NCBI RefSeq assembly: GCF_000745855.1
Contig: NZ_JQKD01000024.1
Coordinates: 34,886-98,885, forward strand
Length of the DNA: 64,000 nt
Direction of reading: 5' to 3'
Source of the DNA: Xenophilus azovorans DSM 13620
Lineage (GTDB): Bacteria; Pseudomonadota; Gammaproteobacteria; Burkholderiales; Burkholderiaceae_C
The position numbers and the translations under genes are program-made. Positions 59,267-64,000 of this stretch are shown one piece after another (the stretch's first letter is position 1; each line of letters begins with the position of its first letter). The notes under the pieces are model-generated. The model searched no databases. It was not told where the DNA came from and was given only the letters and a program-made list of their open reading frames with translations.

Positions 59267-61180
59267 TCACGCCGCGGTGGGCGCCGGATCCGGCTTGACG
59301 GGCGCCGAGCCGCCACCGTTGCTGCCCGAGGGCGGCGTGCGCGGCGTGAAGTCCTTGGGCGGACGCGGCTCGCGGCCGGCCATGATGTCGTCCAGCTGCT
59401 CGGTGTCGATGGTCTCCCACTCGAGCAGGGCCTTGGCCATGGCGTGCATCTTGTCCTTGTTCTCCTCGATCAGGCCGCGCGCCAGGGCGTACTGCTCGTC
59501 GATGATGCGGCGCACTTCCGAATCGACCTTCTGCATGGTCTGCTCGGAGATGTTGGTGGTCTTGGTGACCGAGCGGCCGAGGAACACCTCGCCCTCGTTC
59601 TCGGCGTAGACCATCGGACCGAGCGCGTCGCTCATGCCGTACTTCATGACCATGTCGCGCGCCAGGTTCGTCGCGCGCTCGAAGTCGTTGCTCGCGCCGG
59701 TGGTCATCTGGTTCATGAACACCTCTTCCGCGATCCGGCCGCCGAACAGCATGCTGATCTGGTTGAGCATGTATTCGCGGTCGTAGCTGTAGCGGTCGTT
59801 CTCGGGCAGGCTCATGGTCACGCCCAGCGCGCGGCCGCGCGGGATGATGGTGACCTTGTGCACCGGGTCGCACTTGGGCAGCAGCTTGCCGATGAGCGCG
59901 TGGCCCGACTCGTGGTAGGCCGTATTGCGGCGCTCCTCCTCGGGCATCACCATGCTCTTGCGCTCGGGGCCCATGAAGATCTTGTCCTTGGCCCTCTCGA
60001 AGTCCTGCATCTCGACCACGCGCGCATTGCGGCGGGCGGCCATCAGCGCGGCCTCGTTGCACAGGTTCGCCAGGTCGGCGCCGCTCATGCCCGGCGTACC
60101 GCGCGCGATGATGCTGGCATTGACGTCCTGCCCCAGCGGGATCTTGCGCATGTGCACGTTCAGGATCTGCTCGCGGCCGCGGATGTCGGGCAGCGTGACG
60201 TAGACCTGCCGGTCGAAGCGGCCAGGGCGCAGCAGGGCGGCGTCGAGGATGTCGGGGCGGTTGGTGGCAGCCACCACGATCACGCCCAGGTTGGTCTCGA
60301 AGCCGTCCATCTCCACGAGCATCTGGTTCAGCGTCTGCTCGCGCTCGTCGTTGCCGCCGCCCAGGCCCGCGCCGCGCTGGCGGCCCACCGCGTCGATCTC
60401 GTCGATGAAGATGATGCAGGGCGCGTTCTTCTTGGCGTTCTCGAACATGTCGCGCACGCGGGCCGCGCCCACGCCGACGAACATCTCGACGAAGTCGGAG
60501 CCCGAGATGCTGAAGAACGGCACCTTCGCCTCGCCGGCGATGGACTTGGCCAGCAGCGTCTTGCCGGTGCCCGGCGGGCCGACCAGCAGCAGGCCGCGCG
60601 GGATGCGCCCGCCCAGCTTCTGGAACTTCTGCGGGTCCTTCAGGAAGTCGACGACTTCCTTGACCTCCTCCTTGGCCTCGTCGCAGCCGGCGACGTCGGC
60701 GAAGGTGACGGTGTTGTTGTTCTCGTCGAGCATGCGCGCCTTGCTCTTGCCGAAGCTGAAGGCGCCGCCCTTGCCGCCGCCCTGCATCTGGCGCATGAAG
60801 TAGACCCACACGCCGATCAGCAGCAGCATCGGGCCCCAGCTCACCAGCAGCGTCATCAGCAGCGAGCCTTCTTCGCGCGGCTTGACGTCGAACTTGACGT
60901 TGTGGTCGATCAGGTCGCCTACCATGCCGCGGTCCAGCACGGTCGCGTTGGTGCGGATCTTGCGGTCGTCGGTGGTGATGGCGGTGATCTCACCGCCCGA
61001 GAGGCCCTCGGGGATGACGGCGCTCTTGATCTGGTTGCTGCGCACCTGCTCCAGGAATTCGGAGTAGCTCACCGTGTTGGAGCCGAGCGCGCCGCGGGTG
61101 TCGAACTGCTTGAACACAGTGAACAACACCATCGCGATGACCAGCCAGACGGCGACCTTGGAAAACCACTGATTGTTCAA
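59267..61180 (-). CDS. ftsH: ATP-dependent zinc metalloprotease FtsH
   Basis: 637 residues. Two membrane helices near 7-25 and 105-122, Walker [18 protein letters not shown] near 195, second-region homology with [15 protein letters not shown], zinc site HESGHALIG near 418. It degrades membrane and regulatory proteins such as LpxC. The rlmE gene lies 161 bases upstream on the same strand, the classical order. Confidence 0.97.
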   Translation of the reverse strand: MNNQWFSKVAVWLVIAMVLFTVFKQFDTRGALGSNTVSYSEFLEQVRSNQIKSAVIPEGLSGGEITAITTDDRKIRTNATVLDRGMVGDLIDHNVKFDVKPREEGSLLMTLLVSWGPMLLLIGVWVYFMRQMQGGGKGGAFSFGKSKARMLDENNNTVTFADVAGCDEAKEEVKEVVDFLKDPQKFQKLGGRIPRGLLLVGPPGTGKTLLAKSIAGEAKVPFFSISGSDFVEMFVGVGAARVRDMFENAKKNAPCIIFIDEIDAVGRQRGAGLGGGNDEREQTLNQMLVEMDGFETNLGVIVVAATNRPDILDAALLRPGRFDRQVYVTLPDIRGREQILNVHMRKIPLGQDVNASIIARGTPGMSGADLANLCNEAALMAARRNARVVEMQDFERAKDKIFMGPERKSMVMPEEERRNTAYHESGHALIGKLLPKCDPVHKVTIIPRGRALGVTMSLPENDRYSYDREYMLNQISMLFGGRIAEEVFMNQMTTGASNDFERATNLARDMVMKYGMSDALGPMVYAENEGEVFLGRSVTKTTNISEQTMQKVDSEVRRIIDEQYALARGLIEENKDKMHAMAKALLEWETIDTEQLDDIMAGREPRPPKDFTPRTPPSGSNGGGSAPVKPDPAPTAA

Positions 61181-61276
61181 ACGAAGCTCCAGTCGATGTC
61201 GGGCGCATGGGGCACGCCCGGGACAAGTCAGTTGCGTGTCATTCTAGGCTTTTCAAGCTGCGAAAAGCCGTGATTT

Positions 61277-61295
61277 CCCTATGGCAGCCATAGGG
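61277..61295. other. Perfect hairpin between rlmE and ftsH
   Basis: CCCTATGGC and GCCATAGGG are complementary around one central A. No T-tract follows on the minus strand, so it is not a typical terminator. CTTGAAA (61257-61251, minus) resembles a sigma-32 -35, but a matching CCCCAT was not found. Confidence 0.5.
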
Positions 61296-61341
61296 CGGAC
61301 GCGGGTTTGCGGACTTTGCCGGCACGCGGCGCCAAGAGGTA

Positions 61342-62001
61342 TCAAACCGTGTCGGAAACGGGCTTCGGGCCGATGCCGACAAGGAAGGTTTCGGCGGACC
61401 GGTCGCGCGAGGCCTTGGGCTTGAAGGTTTTCACTTGGCGGAAACTGGCGCGGAACAGGCGGACCAGTTCGTCGTAGGCGCCACCGTGGAAGACCTTGGC
61501 CACCAGCGCCCCCTGCGGGCGCAGGTGATGGACCGAGAAATCCACCGCCAGTTCCACCAGGTGCGCGATGCGCGCCGCATCGGCCGAGCTCACGCCGGAC
61601 AGGTTGGGCGCCATGTCCGACACCACCACGTCCACCGGCCGGCCGGCCAGCACCTCCTCGAGCTGCGCCAGGACCGCCTCCTCGCGGAAGTCGCCGTGCA
61701 GGAAGGTCACGGCGTCGAGCGGCTCCATCGGCAGGATGTCCACCGCCACGATGGCGCCCTCGACCCTGCCGGCCGGCGCCAGCCGGCGGCGCACGTACTG
61801 GCTCCAGGCGCCGGGCGTGGAGCCCAGGTCCACCACCACCTGCCCGGGGCGGATCAGGCCGAGCGCCTCGTCGATCTCCTTGAGCTTGTAGGCGGCGCGG
61901 GCGCGATAGCCCTCCTTCTGCGCCAGCTTCACCCACGGGTCGTTGACGTGGTCGTTCAGCCAGGCCTTGTTGACCTTCTTGCTTTGGGTCTGGATCTTCA
62001 T
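61342..62001 (-). CDS. rlmE: 23S rRNA (uridine-2'-O)-methyltransferase RlmE
   Basis: 219 residues (E. coli FtsJ 209). SAM-binding [20 protein letters not shown] near 57. The catalytic K-D-K-E set is in [31 protein letters not shown] and SAETFLVG. It methylates U2552 of 23S rRNA. Start ATG 62001; yhbY is divergent 21 bases away. Confidence 0.96.
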   Translation of the reverse strand: MKIQTQSKKVNKAWLNDHVNDPWVKLAQKEGYRARAAYKLKEIDEALGLIRPGQVVVDLGSTPGAWSQYVRRRLAPAGRVEGAIVAVDILPMEPLDAVTFLHGDFREEAVLAQLEEVLAGRPVDVVVSDMAPNLSGVSSADAARIAHLVELAVDFSVHHLRPQGALVAKVFHGGAYDELVRLFRASFRQVKTFKPKASRDRSAETFLVGIGPKPVSDTV

Positions 62002-62022
62002 AGCCGACTCGATAATACGGGG

Positions 62023-62493
62023 ATGCCCGCCATTTCCCTGACTCCCGCGCAGCGCAAGCTCCACCGCGCCGATGCGCACCACCTCGACCCGATCGTGATG
62101 ATCGGCAGCGACGGGCTCACTCCCGCCGTGCGCAAGGAGGCCGATGCGGCCCTCAAGGCGCACGGCCTGATCAAGATCCGCGTCTTCTCCGACGACCGCA
62201 CGGCACGCGAGGCCATGCTGGCGGAACTGGCCGACAGCCTCGGCGCCGCGCCCATCCAGCACATCGGCAAGCTGCTGGTGCTGTGGCGCCCCATCCCGCC
62301 CAAGGAACGTGCGGCCGACGAGGACCGCAGGCCCGGCCCCAAGGACGTGAAGGTGGTCAAGCCGGCCAAGCGCGGCGGCCAGCGGCCCGAGATCAAGACG
62401 CTGCGCGTGCTGGGCAACCAGCGGCTCACGCCGGGCGGGCTGGTCAAGCGCGCCAAGCCGAAGCAGAAGTCCGTCAAGAAGCGCCAGGGCTGA
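62023..62493 (+). CDS. yhbY: YhbY-family RNA-binding protein (CRM domain)
   Basis: 156 residues. The CRM domain covers 1-97 ([39 protein letters not shown] by its GxxG-type loop MIGSDGLT). The C-terminal basic tail ([15 protein letters not shown]) is longer than in E. coli. It binds pre-50S ribosomal subunits. Divergence from rlmE is a common arrangement. Confidence 0.95.
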   Translation: MPAISLTPAQRKLHRADAHHLDPIVMIGSDGLTPAVRKEADAALKAHGLIKIRVFSDDRTAREAMLAELADSLGAAPIQHIGKLLVLWRPIPPKERAADEDRRPGPKDVKVVKPAKRGGQRPEIKTLRVLGNQRLTPGGLVKRAKPKQKSVKKRQG

Positions 62494-62494
62494 G

Positions 62495-63247
62495 GTGCCT
62501 GTGAGCCAGCGCCACGTCCTGTGCATGAAGTGGGGCACCAAGTACGGCCCCCACTACGTCAACCGCCTCTACGGCATGGTGCGCCGGCACCTGTCGGGCG
62601 ACTTCGACTTCGTCTGCCTGACCGACGACGCGAACGGCATCCGGCCCGAGGTGCAGTGCATGCCGATCCCGCCGCTGAACATCGAGCTGGCACCCGGCCA
62701 GCGCGATGGCGCCTGGAAGAAGCTCACCACCTTCGAGGCCGACCTGCACGGCCTGAAGGGCACCGCCCTCTTCCTCGACCTGGACGTGGTGGTGGTCGGC
62801 CGGCTGGACGACTTCTTCACCCAGCCCGGCGAGTTCCTCATCATCCACGACTACCCGCGCTTCTGGCGCTTCGGCGAGCGGATCGTGGGCAACTCCTCGG
62901 TGTACCGCTTCGAGATCGGCGCGCATGCCGACGTGCTGGAGCACTTCCGTGCCCACACCGAGGAAATGCGCGCCAAGTACCGCAACGAGCAGGACTACCT
63001 CTCTCACTACCTGCATGCGCAGGGCAAGCTCGCGTACTGGCCGGCGGCGTGGTGCCCCAGCTTCAAGTACCACGGCATCCCGGCGTGGCCGACCAACTAC
63101 TGGAAGCCGCCCTTCGTCCCGAAGGACGCGCGCATCGTGATCTTCCACGGCGAGTGCAACCCGCCCGATGCGCTGGAAGGCAAGCGCAACAAGCGCTTCG
63201 CGCACATCGAGCCCGCCACCTGGGTGGCGGAGCACTGGAAGGAATAG
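62495..63247 (+). CDS. Glycosyltransferase-like protein of unknown specificity
   Basis: 250 residues from a GTG at 62495. A DxD-type motif with a hydrophobic strand, [19 protein letters not shown] near 89, and [28 protein letters not shown] suggest a GT-A fold as in galactosyltransferase-8-like enzymes. [12 protein letters not shown] near 165 and [14 protein letters not shown] near 212 are further conserved-looking parts. It starts one base after yhbY. LPS or surface glycan work is a guess. Confidence 0.72.
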   Translation: MPVSQRHVLCMKWGTKYGPHYVNRLYGMVRRHLSGDFDFVCLTDDANGIRPEVQCMPIPPLNIELAPGQRDGAWKKLTTFEADLHGLKGTALFLDLDVVVVGRLDDFFTQPGEFLIIHDYPRFWRFGERIVGNSSVYRFEIGAHADVLEHFRAHTEEMRAKYRNEQDYLSHYLHAQGKLAYWPAAWCPSFKYHGIPAWPTNYWKPPFVPKDARIVIFHGECNPPDALEGKRNKRFAHIEPATWVAEHWKE

Positions 63248-63256
63248 CGCCGGGCG

Positions 63257-63731
63257 TCAGGCGCCTCGGCCCTCGACCAGGGGGCGGCCGGTCAGCCGCT
63301 GCAGGATCGCCAGCGGGCTGGCCGACGGGTCGTACTCGCGGCCCGGCGGCAGGTACAGCGTCTGCTCCATCATGTACTGGCCCGACATGACGGCGTGCGA
63401 GGTCTGGTCGGAGAAGCACACCCAGGTGGAGCCTGCCGGGAAGGGCACCGTCTCCTGCGGCGAGCGCTGCTGGTAGTCCATGTCCCCCTTCATGCCGTCG
63501 TGCAGTTGCAGCATCAGGTGGTCGTATTCGCTGCGGAAGGACTTGGTCACGTGCAGCGCCTGCAGGGCCTTCGCCTGCCAGCGCACGTAGGGCCTGGCCC
63601 TGGGCAGGAAGGTGCGCGCCACGGTCTCGAAGGGCTCGCCCACCCGCCACACGCGCGGCGCGCCGTCGGGGTTCACGTTGGTGAACACGCGCAGGATGCG
63701 CTCGCCGTAGGTATGCGTCCGGCCAACCCAC
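63257..63731 (-). pseudogene. Kdo hydroxylase C-terminal remnant, N-terminus cut by an IS
   Basis: About 158 residues match the C-terminal half of Fe(II)/2-oxoglutarate-dependent Kdo hydroxylases (ERILRVFTNVNPDGAPRVW near the break; GSTWVCFSDQTSHAVMSGQYMMEQTLYLPPG at the end, given here by its motifs). The distal metal histidine (SHAVMSG) remains. The proximal H-x-D part, expected just upstream of RTHTYGERIL, is replaced by IS sequence. The exact junction is estimated between 63720 and 63760. The enzyme hydroxylates Kdo of lipid A. Confidence 0.78.
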
Positions 63732-63761
63732 ATTGAAGTTCGATAGCCGGCCAAGGATGCT

Positions 63762-63789
63762 TGTGTCCACGGACTTTTGCGTGGACACA
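63762..63789. promoter_or_regulatory. Perfect hairpin at the tnpA start
   Basis: TGTGTCCACG (63762-63771) and CGTGGACACA (63780-63789) pair perfectly over an eight-base loop, ending on the first base of the tnpA ATG. It could hide the ribosome-binding site and limit transposase, as in other ISs, or be part of the terminal region bound by transposase. Confidence 0.6.
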
Positions 63790-64000
63790 TGGACACTTTG
63801 GAAACGAACACAGCGGTTGCGGCACCGCCCAAGCGCAGTTGGCGGCGGCACTCTGACGAGTTCAGGGCACGGATCATCGAGTTGGCACGCCAGCCGAACA
63901 CGTCGGTGGCCGCGGTGGCGCTGGCCAACGGGCTGAATGCGAACATGCTGCGCCGCTGGGTGCGCGAGTCCGAGGCTGCCGGCAAAGCCGCCACCGAGGT
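63789..64000 (+). CDS. tnpA: IS66-family accessory protein TnpA, 3' end outside window
   Basis: 70 codons are visible. KRSWRRHSDEFRARIIELAR and VAAVALANGLNANMLRRWV match the helix-turn-helix of IS66 TnpA (IS3 orfA-like). IS66 elements need TnpA, TnpB and TnpC; only the first lies here. It is read away from the Kdo hydroxylase remnant. Confidence 0.88.
   Translation, partial: MDTLETNTAVAAPPKRSWRRHSDEFRARIIELARQPNTSVAAVALANGLNANMLRRWVRESEAAGKAATE

Larger units (their letters stand above)
63735..64000. mobile_element. IS66-family insertion sequence, left part
   Basis: The first open frame is an IS66 TnpA (63789 onwards). Homology to Kdo hydroxylase stops about 50 bases before it. The left terminal repeat could not be recognised, so the boundary is approximate. 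The element continues past the right edge. Confidence 0.75.

Noticed and set aside
61251..61257. Sigma-32 promoter for ftsH (CTTGAAA)
   Set aside because: No CCCCAT-like -10 at 13-15 bases; only the -35 half matches.

Overview
The window is GC-rich chromosomal DNA, densely packed with overlapping ATGA start/stop junctions. It looks like a beta-proteobacterium of the Burkholderiales, most like Comamonadaceae (Variovorax/Acidovorax/Xenophilus type). The grounds are four solitary Bug/TctC substrate-binding proteins, a Kdo hydroxylase, LexA/LpxK/KdsB/Adk and RlmE-FtsH-FolP-GlmM gene orders, and dispersed GC-rich intergenic repeats. This assignment is inference; no rRNA or tRNA gene was seen.

Region 1 (1-3266) is a bufferin (buf/gig) locus. 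An ECF sigma factor (cut by the left edge) is divergent from a DUF2282 bufferin precursor, a DUF692 MNIO peptide-modifying enzyme, a DUF2063 partner and a DoxX membrane protein. The shared intergenic region holds inverted GTAACC motifs. Region 2 (3302-9447) is a pyrimidine-salvage and catabolism block: URC1-type GTP cyclohydrolase II, URC4 (DUF1688), uracil phosphoribosyltransferase, and a cytosine deaminase broken by one missing base. A sigma-54-like promoter precedes the first gene. A GNAT and a HIT protein lie between.

Region 3 (9461-16776) contains two Bug-type modules facing each other: LysR/TctC/AtuA and FAD oxidoreductase/TctC/LysR. They meet at a 161-bp imperfect palindrome. Region 4 (16791-21970) holds a sirtuin, PPK2, a small lipoprotein, and a sulfide-stress cluster: persulfide-dioxygenase-like hydrolase, BigR/SqrR-type repressor, two YeeE/YedE half-transporters and a Crp/Fnr regulator. 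Region 5 (22129-31439) is a same-strand catabolic cluster of unknown substrate: porin, ADP-forming acyl-CoA synthetase, Bug protein, two tandem DUF1254/DUF1214 proteins, a metal-site-degenerate alkylsulfatase-fold protein and another Bug protein.

Region 6 (31461-49104) is mostly housekeeping: sbcB, cls, clpA-clpS, sodB-xseA, exbBD-lpxK-trm112-kdsB-adk, an asparaginase gene divergent from lexA with two SOS boxes between them, a dehydrogenase and an MFS exporter. Region 7 (49126-56920) has a FimV-like protein and a fatty-acyl-CoA oxidation operon with its own Crp/Fnr regulator. Region 8 (56988-63247) has glmM, folP, ftsH, rlmE, yhbY and a glycosyltransferase-like gene. At the right edge an IS66-family element has apparently cut a Kdo hydroxylase gene; the element runs out of the window.
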